Notes: generated by a model from the sequence alone, not told the origin. 64,000 bases of DNA from Alkalicoccus luteus (GCA_052061695.1 JBPZEY010000005.1); one strand, 5' to 3'; positions 42,934 through 52,423 are shown, numbered from the stretch's first letter. Made by a program: numbers and translations.

Positions 42934-44565
42934 TTACAGACCGACGCGGCCCATGCCATTGATGACGCGGTCGAGAATGTCATCCATGTTCGTCAGGCTT
43001 CGTGCCGCTGCGTTATAGGAATGCTGAAACTGAATCATGAGCGACATCTCTTCATCCAGCGACACGCTGCTCACCGAATGGCGGCGGTTTTCCACCGATT
43101 CCCGCAGCGAAGCCGTGTTTCGCTCGAGCCGGCCAGCTTCACTCGTTTCCACGGCCATTTCGCCGATCACCGACTGGTAAAAACTCTGTACGTTCGTTGT
43201 GCTGCCGCCAAAGTTCAGACGCGCATCCTTGACGTTTGCAAGCGCAAGCGCTCCCGATCCGTCTCCGGCAAACGCCTGGCCACCGTCAAAGCTTGAGGCA
43301 GCAATGTTATCGAGGCTGCTTCTGACCTCGTCGCTGACGCGGAAGTTTTTCGCTGCGCCGACGAAGTATTCCCCGTCACCGAGATTGGCAAAGCGCACGT
43401 CAGATCCGGTTCCGAAAAAGTCAATGTCCTGATTTTCTCCGGAGTCGATTTCACTCAGGCTCGCGTTGCTGTTATGCACGTCGTTCAGCGCTTTTGCGAA
43501 CTGGCTCACCATCATGTCGAGCTCTCTGAGCATATCCGGATAAATGCCGCGGATGTCGGCTGCCGCAGCGGATGCCGGATTATCGGCTGCGCCTGCATAA
43601 ATACCGTACGCTTCCGCGATACCGAACAGCTTGCCCGGAGAGCTGAATTCACTTAAACGGATTTCCTCACCGCCGATGGAAATAGAATAGAGCGGGTCCT
43701 CCAGCTCGTCGCTTTCGGACGGAACGGTGTTCATCGAGATCTGCTCGTATGTAAGGTCCGTTCCGTTGATGACCGTGAGCGGCTGGCCGTCTGCGCCGGT
43801 AAGCGCACGGCCGTTTTCATTGGCAAGCGTCACCGTCACTTTTCCGTCTGCCATCTGTTTCGCATTTCCGCCGCTCGGCACGCGGTCAACTTTAATGTTC
43901 ACATAGGCCGACAGCTCATCCAGCAGCACGTCGCGCTGGTCGTACAGGTCATTTGGCAGCATGCCGTGTGGTTCGACGGATGCGATCTGCTTGTTTAGGC
44001 CGTCGATCTGGCGGATGAGGGAATTGACCTTGTTTTCTGTGACGTCCACTTCGTTCAAGTAGTCGCGCTGAATCGCCTGGATTGCGCTGTAATTCGTGCC
44101 GATCGTATCAGCAAGCGCTTCGCCGTTCTGACGCACAACGGATCGAGCTCCGGCGTCCTCCGGATTAACGGACAAGTCCTGGAGCGACTGCCAGAAACGG
44201 TCCATCGCTTGGGAAATCCCGTCATCGGACGGCTCGTTCATGATGTCCTCCATTTTCGTCAGTGCATCAAGCCGGGCGCCCCAGTAGCCGTTTTTATGAT
44301 TTTCTTCGCGGTACTGAATATCAAGAAACGATTCCCGGACCCGCTGCACTTCCCCTGCTTTCACACCGGTGCCCATTTGTCCCGGAATACCTGGCTTATT
44401 GAAGGCCGGGCTCGGGAAGGCTTCCGTCTGGGTAAAATTCACCCGCTGACGGGAATAGCCCTCCGTATTGGCATTGGCGATATTATGGCCGACCGTCATC
44501 AGTGCTGACTGGTTGGTACTCAGCGCGCGGCGCGCTGTTTCAAGTCCGCTGAACGTGGAAACCAT
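42934..44565 (-). CDS. flgK: Flagellar hook-associated protein 1 (FlgK)
   Basis: 543 residues. N-terminal rod/hook motif TALSTNQSALMTVGHNIANANTEGYSRQRV (here ARRALSTNQSALMTVGHNIA) and C-terminal VSLDEEMSLMIQFQHSYNAA are diagnostic. First junction protein between hook and filament. GGAAGGAG precedes ATG 44565. Confidence 0.96.
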   Translation of the reverse strand: MVSTFSGLETARRALSTNQSALMTVGHNIANANTEGYSRQRVNFTQTEAFPSPAFNKPGIPGQMGTGVKAGEVQRVRESFLDIQYREENHKNGYWGARLDALTKMEDIMNEPSDDGISQAMDRFWQSLQDLSVNPEDAGARSVVRQNGEALADTIGTNYSAIQAIQRDYLNEVDVTENKVNSLIRQIDGLNKQIASVEPHGMLPNDLYDQRDVLLDELSAYVNIKVDRVPSGGNAKQMADGKVTVTLANENGRALTGADGQPLTVINGTDLTYEQISMNTVPSESDELEDPLYSISIGGEEIRLSEFSSPGKLFGIAEAYGIYAGAADNPASAAAADIRGIYPDMLRELDMMVSQFAKALNDVHNSNASLSEIDSGENQDIDFFGTGSDVRFANLGDGEYFVGAAKNFRVSDEVRSSLDNIAASSFDGGQAFAGDGSGALALANVKDARLNFGGSTTNVQSFYQSVIGEMAVETSEAGRLERNTASLRESVENRRHSVSSVSLDEEMSLMIQFQHSYNAAARSLTNMDDILDRVINGMGRVGL

Positions 44566-44601
44566 TGCGTTACTCCTTCCTGCAGAAAAAGGCCGCCCCT
44601 G

Positions 44602-45090
44602 TCAGGCTTTTGAATCAAACAGGGACCGCCCGTTCTGTTCCTCTTCTTCCCGGCCGCTGCCGGAATAGCTGCTGAACTGCCGGTTCGGCTTCATCGTATC
44701 GAGGCTGACGCTTACAAAGCGAAGCGAATCCTCCAACAGCTGCCGGTTTAAGTCATTTTGCGCCTGCAGCCTGTCGACGACATCGATCAGCTTCGTACGC
44801 ATCGCGCCGAACGCTTCTTTCTCATCTTCTGTTAACAGCGGCGCGAGATCACTCAGCGTCGCCTGCTTCGGAGGCAGGTTCTCTGCCCGCAGCAGCCCTG
44901 CTGTCAGCGTGCGCCTTGCCGCTTCAAGCTTTGACAGCCTGGCAGCGAATCCTGCTTCCTGACGCACGAGGTCATCGAGTGCTTTCGTATCGTTTTGCTG
45001 AACGGCTGCTGTCTTCTCTTCCGCAGCTGTCAGAAGCTCTTCGTGCACGCTGAGCTGTGCCTGCAGAATGGTGTATAAATTATCCTTCAT
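44602..45090 (-). CDS. flgN: FlgN-type export chaperone
   Basis: 162 residues, helical with long N-terminal coiled coil (LYTILQAQLSVHEELLTAAE). FlgN carries FlgK and FlgL to the export machine; position between flgM and flgK is conserved. The C-terminal ~25 residues are Ser/Glu-rich. GGGGAGG before ATG 45090. Confidence 0.87.
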   Translation of the reverse strand: MKDNLYTILQAQLSVHEELLTAAEEKTAAVQQNDTKALDDLVRQEAGFAARLSKLEAARRTLTAGLLRAENLPPKQATLSDLAPLLTEDEKEAFGAMRTKLIDVVDRLQAQNDLNRQLLEDSLRFVSVSLDTMKPNRQFSSYSGSGREEEEQNGRSLFDSKA

Positions 45091-45102
45091 ACAGGCCTCC
45101 CC

Positions 45103-45357
45103 TTACTTATTCCAGTAGTCGTATAGTTTCCGCGCGGTTTCATTTACGTCCGGCTTATACGTGCCGTTCTGCACCTGCGCTTTCAGCTCCTGCACCTTCT
45201 GCTCACGGGCTTCTGTAAATTCACGGGCCTTCGCAAGCTCTTTTGCCTGCGCGGAAATTTCCAGCTGATCCGCTTTTTTCACGATCTCTTGTTGCTGACG
45301 CTGCATGTTCTGCTGGCTTTTATAAGCCTGAACCGAGTGCATCGGATTGATTTTCAT
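45103..45357 (-). CDS. flgM: Anti-sigma-28 factor FlgM
   Basis: 84 residues. MKINPMHSVQAYKSQ start and C-terminal KVQELKAQVQNGTYKPDVNE..ARKLYDYW are typical. FlgM holds SigD until the hook is complete. ATG 45357 follows GAAGGAGG; the frame to 45402 has no site. It has its own SigD promoter inside the end of yvyF, giving feedback. Confidence 0.94.
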   Translation of the reverse strand: MKINPMHSVQAYKSQQNMQRQQQEIVKKADQLEISAQAKELAKAREFTEAREQKVQELKAQVQNGTYKPDVNETARKLYDYWNK

Positions 45358-45438
45358 TCGGGCGCCACCTCCTTCTGCTCGCAGCAGAGTCATTTCCTCC
45401 ATGATAGCATGTCATCCGCTTCCGTGCTTCTACGGCTA

Positions 45439-45466
45439 GTATCGGCAGAAAGCGCACGCATGTTTA
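45439..45466 (-). promoter_or_regulatory. SigD promoter of flgM
   Basis: TAAA, 16 bp, GCCGATAC on minus, overlapping the last codons of yvyF. Confidence 0.75.
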
Positions 45467-45898
45467 CCGGTCTTTGCGTACTTTTCCTTCTAGGGAATGG
45501 TAGGTCGTGTAACGGCTTTTTTCGCGAACGGCCTTCCGGTCGCTGAAATCCTTCTCGCGGTTTGACTGCTCGATGCCTGATTCGATCCTCGACCGGCACG
45601 TTGAGCAAAGCTTTCCTTCGCGGATATCTTTCCCGCAGGCGTCGCACGGGTACGTTAAATTCGGAAACTGGGAAAGTAAAATGCGTCCATCCCGGATAAA
45701 CTGAAAGATGCGTTCCTTCGTGACGCCCGTACTCTCGACGACTTCATCGATCGTCGCCCGACGGTTGTCGCGTTTGCGGATAAAGCTGTACACCGTATCA
45801 AACTGGGCTTCAACGTCTTTGGCGCACGTTTCACAAACGCTTCTAAGCGCCTTGACGAAAAGCCCGCCACAGTCCGGACAGTTGGCTAACTCCGGCAT
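45464..45898 (-). CDS. yvyF: Flagellar operon protein YvyF
   Basis: 144 residues. Two zinc-ribbon pairs: CPDCGGLFVKALRSVCETC at the N-terminus and CDACGKDIREGKLCSTC near 95, with a helical DNA-binding-like segment between. Homologues at this position are called TIGR03826 flagellar proteins; function poorly known. ATG 45898 is chosen as it starts the conserved part after GGAGG; the frame extends to 46015. Confidence 0.9.
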   Translation of the reverse strand: MPELANCPDCGGLFVKALRSVCETCAKDVEAQFDTVYSFIRKRDNRRATIDEVVESTGVTKERIFQFIRDGRILLSQFPNLTYPCDACGKDIREGKLCSTCRSRIESGIEQSNREKDFSDRKAVREKSRYTTYHSLEGKVRKDR

Positions 45899-45947
45899 AT
45901 GCGTTCCTCCTCTGCAAACCGGATCATCTCCGGCTTTTCTACGTTTA

Positions 45948-45972
45948 ATATCGGCAGGGAGGGCGCGGTTTA
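45948..45972 (-). promoter_or_regulatory. SigD-type promoter of yvyF
   Basis: TAAA, 13 bp, GCCGATAT on minus; boxes perfect but spacing short. Confidence 0.5.
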
Positions 45973-46647
45973 CATGGGACTTTTGCGTAACGAACGTGCT
46001 ACTGTTATCCCACAAACCGAGGCTGCGCCTGCTCGGATCAGGACGTCTTTACAGGCGCGCATCGTAGCACCAGTCGTATAAATATCGTCAACAAGCATAA
46101 TCCGCATGCCGGTCACATTCCCTGTTACGTGAAACGCTTCGCGCAGATTCGCTTCCCGCTCTGCCGGGGTCGATTTACTCTGCTTCGCCGACAGCGTGTG
46201 CCTCGCGAGCAGAAGCTTCGGACGTTTCACGACGAGCGCAGCCTGATTAAAGCCACGTTCAAACAACCGGTCCGGATGCAGCGGTACTGGTACGACTGCG
46301 TCCGCTTTCGGAAGCCGGCGTAAAAGCCGCTGCATCGGCAGCTGGAATAATTGTGCGAGCGCCGCATCACCGCGGTATTTGAAGCGAGCAAGCACGTCCT
46401 TGACGTCGTCGTTGTACGGATAGAAGGAGCGCTGCATAAAGTCCTCCGGCTGACAGGCCGCACAGTGCGGCTTTGAATCGGGATGCCCGCAAATCGTACA
46501 GCACCTCGCCTGGTTAATCGGCGCGAGCTTATCGGTGCACGCTGAACAGAGCGGCGGCAGCTTCGACTGCAGCAGCGAATACCAGTCGCCGGCCGGATAA
46601 ATCGTCTCGGAGCAGAGCAGGCACGTGCCGGTTACAACAAGCTTCAT
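45970..46647 (-). CDS. comFC: ComF family protein ComFC
   Basis: 225 residues. N-terminal four-Cys zinc region (CCTICGH, HCAACQ) and a C-terminal phosphoribosyltransferase-like fold with LVDDIYTTGATMRAC. Needed for DNA uptake in competence. Its ATG overlaps the comFA stop as ATGA. comFB is missing between them. Confidence 0.92.
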   Translation of the reverse strand: MKLVVTGTCLLCSETIYPAGDWYSLLQSKLPPLCSACTDKLAPINQARCCTICGHPDSKPHCAACQPEDFMQRSFYPYNDDVKDVLARFKYRGDAALAQLFQLPMQRLLRRLPKADAVVPVPLHPDRLFERGFNQAALVVKRPKLLLARHTLSAKQSKSTPAEREANLREAFHVTGNVTGMRIMLVDDIYTTGATMRACKDVLIRAGAASVCGITVARSLRKSPM

Positions 46648-48014
46648 CGGCTTTCCCTGTTCAGGCGCCGTATCGTAGCAACGGCTCTCATCGCAGCAGT
46701 CGTCTTGCCAAAATGAAAAAACGCGACGTCGCCGTTCGGGTAGCGCGGGCTGCGTCCGGCCCGTCCGGCGATTTGAATCAGGGCGGTTTCAGTGAAAATT
46801 GGCGCTTCGATTCCGAGCACGGCTGTCTGCACGTTTTCGATCGTAATTCCCCGCTCCAGAATTGTTGTCGTCACGAGCACGTCGATCTGCTTGTTCCGAA
46901 AGGCCTTCACCCGCTCAGCCCGGAGCGGCTCCCCGGAATACACGCTCGTACAGCGGATACCGGGAAGGAGCTTAGTGACCGCTTCTCTGACTGGCTCCAG
47001 ATCAGCGGTTTCCGGTACAAACAGCAGCACCTGCCGTTCTCGGTGCTTTCGTAAAAAGCGGGCGAGGGTCTCCGGCAGCCGGCTCTTTTCAAGCCGTTTC
47101 TGCCAGCGGCCTGCCCAGTAAAAGGCCGGGACCGGCAGATCAGCGCCGTGGTAGCGCCTCCCGACGGTGACAGCAGGAAGCTTGCCGCGTTTCGCCTCCT
47201 GCTGCAGCGTGCGTGACGGCGTTGCTGTCACATATACGGTAAGGCCGTTTTGTTCTACCGCCTGACCGGCTGCCTGGAGCAGCGCAGCATCCGCTGAAAA
47301 TGGGAACGCGTCGACTTCATCGATGATGAGCACCGGAAACGCGTCGCGAAAACGGAGCAGCTGATGCGTCGTGGCAACGGCTATATCAAAGGAAGCGAGC
47401 CGCTCGTGCGGCTCCTTGCCGCCGTAAAACCCGGCCGTTTTCGCTTCCGGAAACGCAGCCCGAATGCGTGGTTCCAGCTCCTGCACGACGTCCCTCCTCG
47501 GCGTAGCGATCATGACCGGCTTCTGATCAGCCAGCACCGATTCGATAAGCGGAAACAGCATTTCTGTTTTGCCAGCGCCGCAGACCGCCCACAACAGCTG
47601 CCGGCTCCTCTTTTTCCGATAAGCCGTGACAAGCGTATCCGCTCCCTGCTGCTGCAGGTCCGAGAGCGAGCCGCTCCAGGTGCAGGCTGCAGGATGGGCT
47701 GCTGGCGGTGACGCCCGGTACAGATACGTGCACGCTGTGATTCGGCCCATCATCAAACAGCCGCGGCAGTAGCTGCACGCTTTGCCGCAGCGGCCGCACG
47801 AACCCGGTAAGTTTGTCGGCGTTTCTCCGCAGCGCCGGCATGTTTTTTGAATCGCCGCCGCTTTCGTAACAATCCCTTCTGCTTCGAGTGTGTCAAGAAG
47901 CTGTTTCATGCTGTCGTAGCTCTCACAAAATGGTTCGCCGCCTGCCAACGCCGCCACGAGCTCGTCGATCGTGAGCTGCCTGCCGCGAAGGGCGGTGATG
48001 ATTTCTTTTTCCAT
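46644..48014 (-). CDS. comFA: Competence DNA helicase ComFA
   Basis: 456 residues. N-terminal zinc finger (CRRCGE..CGRCGKACSYCRGC), Walker A AVCGAGKTE (~155), DEVD Walker B (LIIDEVDAFPF), and a helicase C domain ending in QIAGRAGRSPRYPNGDVAFFHFGK. It is a DEAD-type motor for pulling in single-stranded DNA. ATG 48014 follows AAAGGGG; the longer frame to 48080 lacks a site. I saw no clear ComK box upstream. Confidence 0.94.
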   Translation of the reverse strand: MEKEIITALRGRQLTIDELVAALAGGEPFCESYDSMKQLLDTLEAEGIVTKAAAIQKTCRRCGETPTNLPGSCGRCGKACSYCRGCLMMGRITACTYLYRASPPAAHPAACTWSGSLSDLQQQGADTLVTAYRKKRSRQLLWAVCGAGKTEMLFPLIESVLADQKPVMIATPRRDVVQELEPRIRAAFPEAKTAGFYGGKEPHERLASFDIAVATTHQLLRFRDAFPVLIIDEVDAFPFSADAALLQAAGQAVEQNGLTVYVTATPSRTLQQEAKRGKLPAVTVGRRYHGADLPVPAFYWAGRWQKRLEKSRLPETLARFLRKHRERQVLLFVPETADLEPVREAVTKLLPGIRCTSVYSGEPLRAERVKAFRNKQIDVLVTTTILERGITIENVQTAVLGIEAPIFTETALIQIAGRAGRSPRYPNGDVAFFHFGKTTAAMRAVATIRRLNRESR

Positions 48015-48086
48015 AAAAAAGACCCCTTTCCCAATTGAAATGAGGTCCGTTCGTATCACATAGGTTGTCGTTCGATACATTTGCTT

Positions 48087-48117
48087 CCGCCGGCGGCTGT
48101 TAGACCGGTGCCGGCGG
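48087..48117. repeat. GC-rich inverted repeat between comFA and degV
   Basis: CCGCCGGC / GCCGGCGG arms, 15-base loop, no U-tract on either side. May end degV transcription or structure the comFA leader. Confidence 0.4.
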
Positions 48118-48126
48118 TCATGAATC

Positions 48127-48975
48127 TCAGTCGAGGTGCATCCAGCCGATGCCGATCGCGCCGGGCCCTAAATGGGTGCCGATGACCGGACCGAAGTGGC
48201 TGATGTACACGTCCGCGTTCGGATACTGCTCGCGCAGCTCGTCTGCGATCGGCTCTGCTTTATCCAGGCAGTTGCCGTGAATGACGGCAATCGACGCCGA
48301 TTCCTCCTGCGTTAAGTCCGAGTCAAGCAGCGAGCGAATTTTCGCAATCGCTTTTTTCTCCGTACGCACTTTTTCGTACGGGACGATTTTTTTGTCTTCA
48401 AAATGAAGCACTGGCTTCACCTTGAGCATACTGCCGATAAACAGCTGGGCGCCGTTCAGGCGTCCGCCGCGGTGCAGATGATTCAAGTCGTCGGCCATAA
48501 AATAGGCGCTCGTTTTTTCTTTCAGCTCCTCGAGCCGAGCCATAATCGCTTTGCCGTCCTTGCCTTCGTTCGCAAGCTTGGCTGCTTCGAGCGCATAAAA
48601 GCCTTGAATCATGCAGCTCACTTCGGAATCAAACACGTGCACAGGCAGCTCCTCAAACATGTTCGCTGCGGCAACGGCCGTCTGGAACGTGCCGCTGATG
48701 CCGCTGGAGAGCGTGACGACGACAATTTCATCGTATTCCGCTCCAAGCTCGCGATACGTTTCCTCGAACAGACCGATGCTCGGCTGCGACGTCGTCGGCA
48801 GCTTTTCCGTATGCTTCATTTTGTAATAAAAATCTTCAAATGTAATGTCCCATTCTTCCTTAAACGTTTCCTCACCGAAAATCACGTTCAGCGGCACCAT
48901 CGTAATGTTATACTGCTTGCGTGTTTCTTCCGGTATGTAGGATGTAGAGTCAGTAATCACCGCTGTTTTACCCAT
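48127..48975 (-). CDS. degV: DegV family fatty-acid-binding protein
   Basis: 282 residues. AVITDSTSYIPEE start, TSQPSIGLF (~62), SSGISGTFQTA (~88) and the C-terminal ISHFGPVIGTHLGPGAIGIGW are the DegV signatures; such proteins bind fatty acids and work with fatty acid kinase. ATG 48975 follows AAAGGGG; the frame to 49086 is longer. Terminator separates it from degU. Confidence 0.94.
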   Translation of the reverse strand: MGKTAVITDSTSYIPEETRKQYNITMVPLNVIFGEETFKEEWDITFEDFYYKMKHTEKLPTTSQPSIGLFEETYRELGAEYDEIVVVTLSSGISGTFQTAVAAANMFEELPVHVFDSEVSCMIQGFYALEAAKLANEGKDGKAIMARLEELKEKTSAYFMADDLNHLHRGGRLNGAQLFIGSMLKVKPVLHFEDKKIVPYEKVRTEKKAIAKIRSLLDSDLTQEESASIAVIHGNCLDKAEPIADELREQYPNADVYISHFGPVIGTHLGPGAIGIGWMHLD

Positions 48976-49088
48976 CGCCAGGTCCCCTTTTTCGTCAAAA
49001 TTGTCCGTTTGCTGTCTATCTTCCATAGTAGCAGACCGTCTTTTCGCATGTCTATTGTTTCCTGGAAAACACGCGGAAGGACCCACAG

Positions 49089-49115
49089 AAAAGCCGCCCC
49101 TGCGTAAGGGACGGC
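49089..49115 (-). terminator. Terminator after degU
   Basis: GCCG-CCC / GGG-CGGC stem, TTTTC on minus. Confidence 0.7.
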
Positions 49116-49122
49116 AGCTTCC

Positions 49123-49815
49123 TTAATTTACTTTCACCCAGCCATTTTTAATCGCATCGACAACCGCCTGCGTGCGGTCATTCATGCCCATCTTCTGCAA
49201 AATGTTACTGACGTGGTTTTTAACCGTTTTTTCACTGATATAGAGTGCCTCGCCGATTGAGCGGTTGCTCTTTCCATCCGTCATCAGCTGCAGCACTTCG
49301 CACTCACGGCGCGTCAGCAGGTGCAGCGGACGGCGGTACTCGACTTCACGGAAGCCGACTTCCGTTTCCCCGCCGCCATCTGTCGCCAGACGACGATATT
49401 CTTTAATGAGGTTAAACGTTACTTTTGGATGGATGTACGCCCCGCCCTCGCCAACGACTTTAACGGCTTCGATCAGAGCCTCGGTATCCATTTCCTTAAG
49501 CAGGTAGCCGGAAGCGCCTGTTTTCAGCACGTGCGTGACGTACGTTTCATCATCGTGAATGGAAAGAATAAGAACTTTAACGTTCGGGAACGTTTCCACA
49601 AGCTGCTTCGTCGCTTCCATCCCGTTCATTTCCGGCATGTTAATGTCCATCAGCACCACGTCCGGCTGGTTTTGACGCACGAGATCGATGACTTCTGACC
49701 CGTCATTTCCTTCCGCCACGACTTCAATGCTGTCTTCCATGGAAAGAATCCGCTTTACACCTTCGCGGAACAGCTGATGATCATCAATGAGTACAATTCG
49801 CAGTTTGTTTTCCAT
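49123..49815 (-). CDS. degU: Response regulator DegU
   Basis: 230 residues. Receiver (1-~120) with Asp11/12, phospho-acceptor Asp57 (VVLMDINMPEMNG) and Lys ~107; LuxR helix-turn-helix ~165-225 (LTRRECEVLQLMTDGKSNRS). Partner of DegS; controls exoenzymes, motility and competence switch. GAGGAAG before ATG 49815. Confidence 0.97.
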   Translation of the reverse strand: MENKLRIVLIDDHQLFREGVKRILSMEDSIEVVAEGNDGSEVIDLVRQNQPDVVLMDINMPEMNGMEATKQLVETFPNVKVLILSIHDDETYVTHVLKTGASGYLLKEMDTEALIEAVKVVGEGGAYIHPKVTFNLIKEYRRLATDGGGETEVGFREVEYRRPLHLLTRRECEVLQLMTDGKSNRSIGEALYISEKTVKNHVSNILQKMGMNDRTQAVVDAIKNGWVKVN

Positions 49816-49842
49816 GCTATCTTCCTCCTGTAGGTATATTCA

Positions 49843-50973
49843 TTACGCTGTATCAACGGGAATCTGCACAATAATGAGGGTCCCTTTGCCTTTTTTCGAA
49901 TCGATGCTTATTTTGCCGTCGAGCATGTTAATCCGTTCCTTCATGCCGATCAGACCAAAGCTGCCTTCTTTTTTCTTGTCGAGATCAAAGCCGCGCCCGT
50001 TATCCCGGATCACCGCGGTAACGAGGTGGTCCTTCACGTCAAGCTTCACCTGAATGAGCGTCGGGTCCGCATGCTTGACCGCGTTGTTGACGGCCTCCTG
50101 TACGAACCGGAAAATCGCAACTTCCATGTCCGTCGGATAGCGGATCTCACGCCCCATGTTGCGGAGCTCAATGGTAATGCCAGACCGTTCTTCGACGTTT
50201 TTTAAATACTTACCGAGCGTCGGCAGCAGTCCGAGATCATCGAGCGCCATTGGACGAAGATCGTAAATGATGCGCCGCACTTCCGCAAGCGAGTCTTTCA
50301 CCATGCTCTTCATGTCGCGGATCTCCTGGCGGGCCTGCTCAATACCCTGCTTATCAAGCACGCGCTCGACAATTTCAGAGCGGATAGCCACGTTCGCCAT
50401 CATTTGAGCCGGTCCATCGTGAATTTCACGGGAGAGCCGCTTGCGCTCTTCTTCCTGCGCCTGAATAATCTGCAGGCCGAACCTCTGCATTTGCTCCGCG
50501 TCCTCCAGCATCTCGGAAACCTGCTGCAGGTCTCCGGTTAAATAATGGATGACGACGTTGATCTGATTGATCAGCTGCTCGGCACGCTCTATCGTTTCCT
50601 GAAGCTTCACGAGCCGCCGTTCAATATGGTCACGTCTGCTGCGCAGCTGCTTTTCCTCCTGGTGAAGCACCGCAAGCTCCACCTGAAAGTTATTCGCCTG
50701 CTCATACGCCTCGCGCACCTCCTGATCGGAGTAGCTGTCAAAGTGACGGCTGACCTCTGCCAGACGGTTGCGGGCGAAGCGGGAATGAACTTCGGAGCGC
50801 TCGACCTTATCAATAACTGTAATGACCTTATCCTTTATCACTTTCAATTCTTCTGAAAGTGTTTCATACTCCTGACGGGAATCCTCACCGATGTCAAAAA
50901 TCTGTTCTTTGCTTTTGCCGACGGTGTCCATCATCCCGGTCAGAATATCGTCTATCGACTGTAAGGAGCTCAT
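49843..50973 (-). CDS. degS: Sensor histidine kinase DegS
   Basis: 376 residues, cytoplasmic. N-terminal sensor coiled coil (~1-160), HisKA_3 dimer domain with His185 (RLSREIHDGPAQMM), and HATPase_c (NAVKHA, DNGRGFD, GSFGLIGMKER). Start ATG 50973 has GAGGGG six bases upstream; ATG 51030 has none. Operon with degU. Confidence 0.96.
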   Translation of the reverse strand: MSSLQSIDDILTGMMDTVGKSKEQIFDIGEDSRQEYETLSEELKVIKDKVITVIDKVERSEVHSRFARNRLAEVSRHFDSYSDQEVREAYEQANNFQVELAVLHQEEKQLRSRRDHIERRLVKLQETIERAEQLINQINVVIHYLTGDLQQVSEMLEDAEQMQRFGLQIIQAQEEERKRLSREIHDGPAQMMANVAIRSEIVERVLDKQGIEQARQEIRDMKSMVKDSLAEVRRIIYDLRPMALDDLGLLPTLGKYLKNVEERSGITIELRNMGREIRYPTDMEVAIFRFVQEAVNNAVKHADPTLIQVKLDVKDHLVTAVIRDNGRGFDLDKKKEGSFGLIGMKERINMLDGKISIDSKKGKGTLIIVQIPVDTA

Positions 50974-51368
50974 TGCACCCCTCGCTTTCTCCCTGGGGAC
51001 GGCATCCTTATGCAGGGCTTCTTCAAACATAAGCCTATATATCTAGTCGATGCCGGATATTTTTCTCTGGGGGTCCCGCAGCATGAGGCGAATAGAATAT
51101 TTCGTAAAACTTGTCCCCTCATTCCCTTGCTTGGGATAAAGCGGCGTAAACCTCAGACAGGCATGAAGCCTTTTTCCTATTTTCTCTTATATGCAGAAAA
51201 TGGTCAAGTAAAGCTCTCATCATCAGAATGCCTTCCTTGACAGTATCTCATTACTCATCTTACCCTAAAAAGGGACTGATCTCGGGATAATTCACAACTT
51301 TTCTATATTTTTTTAGAATCCAACTTTTGTGCTAGAAATCAGGATGTTCGCTGAAAGGAGCGATGACG
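50974..51368. other. Intergenic between degS and yvyE
   Basis: About 390 bases with the divergent promoters of degS and yvyE; I could not fix a clear -10/-35 pair and see no extra gene. Confidence 0.4.
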
Positions 51369-52025
51369 TTGCTAAATCAGTACTATACCGTCAAGCCGGA
51401 GGGCGAGTCGGAAATTGTCATTCAAAAGTCACGTTTTATTACCTACGTGCGGCGCACGGAAACGGAAGAGGAGGCTGCAGCCTTCATTGACGAAATCAAG
51501 CAGCGCCACCGCGATGCCAACCATAACTGCTCCGCCTACATGATCGGCGAGCACGATTTAACCCAGAAAGCAAACGATGACGGCGAGCCGTCCGGCACCG
51601 CCGGTGTCCCGATGCTGGAAGTCCTGAAAAAACGCGCCTTAAAAGATACGTGTGTGGTCGTTACCCGCTACTTCGGCGGCATTAAACTCGGCGGCGGCGG
51701 GCTGATCCGCGCATACGGTTCGGCAGCCTCTGCCGGCATCAATGCGACCGGCGTCGTGGAGCGCCGTCTTGGCACGGTGATCCGCTTCCAGTTCGACTAC
51801 GGCCTGCTCGGCAAAATTGAGAACGAAGTCCGTAACTCCGATTATATTCTGAAGGACATCGCCTACGAAGAGAACGTCAGCATGACCTGTTTCGTCGAAG
51901 CTGGCGGCGAAGACACCTTCGAAAGCTGGATCGCCGATCTCTCCAGCGGCCAGGCAGCCATTACCCGCGAAGGCAGCGAATACATCGAAATCGACGTCGC
52001 GATACAAGGCGACGAACGCGAATGA
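51369..52025 (+). CDS. yvyE: YigZ/IMPACT family protein YvyE
   Basis: 218 residues. IVIQKSRFITYV, NHNCSAYMIG, DDGEPSGTAGVPML and TRYFGGIKLGGGGLIRAYG mark the family. Mammalian IMPACT-type relatives regulate translation; bacterial role unclear. TTG 51369 lies eight bases after AAAGGAG, while ATG 51363 is only two bases away from it, so TTG is favoured and gives the family N-terminus. Confidence 0.92.
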   Translation: MLNQYYTVKPEGESEIVIQKSRFITYVRRTETEEEAAAFIDEIKQRHRDANHNCSAYMIGEHDLTQKANDDGEPSGTAGVPMLEVLKKRALKDTCVVVTRYFGGIKLGGGGLIRAYGSAASAGINATGVVERRLGTVIRFQFDYGLLGKIENEVRNSDYILKDIAYEENVSMTCFVEAGGEDTFESWIADLSSGQAAITREGSEYIEIDVAIQGDERE

Positions 52026-52036
52026 ACGAAGCAGAG

Positions 52037-52069
52037 GCCCCGGCGATGAAGTGACGCCGGGGCGGTTTT
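52037..52069 (+). terminator. Terminator after yvyE
   Basis: Perfect GCCCCGGCG / CGCCGGGGC stem, GGTTTTA. Confidence 0.75.
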
Positions 52070-52103
52070 AGGTGGATTGATCGGGTTCTGAGGTGGTCGA
52101 AAC

Positions 52104-52355
52104 GAAAATGTTCAACTTTCTTCGCGAAAGCATTAACTTCGCCTGTAATATGTTCAACTTTTGTTATAAAAACATTAAGAACTGCTGTAACATGTTTACG
52201 AGCTTCAACTTAGGACTGCTATAACGAATAAATGTTCATCCTTATCAACCAAATGATCAACTTCCCAGACAAAACATTCAACTTTTCCAGGACTACGCCG
52301 CCCCACCACCAGTCCCACAAACCCGTCATCCACCTCCGCAGGCTCCTGCCTGCCT
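52104..52355 (+). repeat. Direct repeat left of the NERD gene
   Basis: About 250 bases nearly identical to 53465-53714 (roughly 90% by eye, one short gap). The first ~190 bases are AT-rich and contain repeated ATTCAACTTT and CATTAA blocks; the last 60 are GC-rich (CTACGCCGCCCCACC..CTCCGCAGGCTCCTG). No gene. Confidence 0.9.
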
Positions 52356-52423
52356 TCATAAAAAACTGAGGCGTTTTGTAGAAACAGAAAAACTTCCGGC
52401 ATCGGCCCGGAAGTTCTTTTAAG

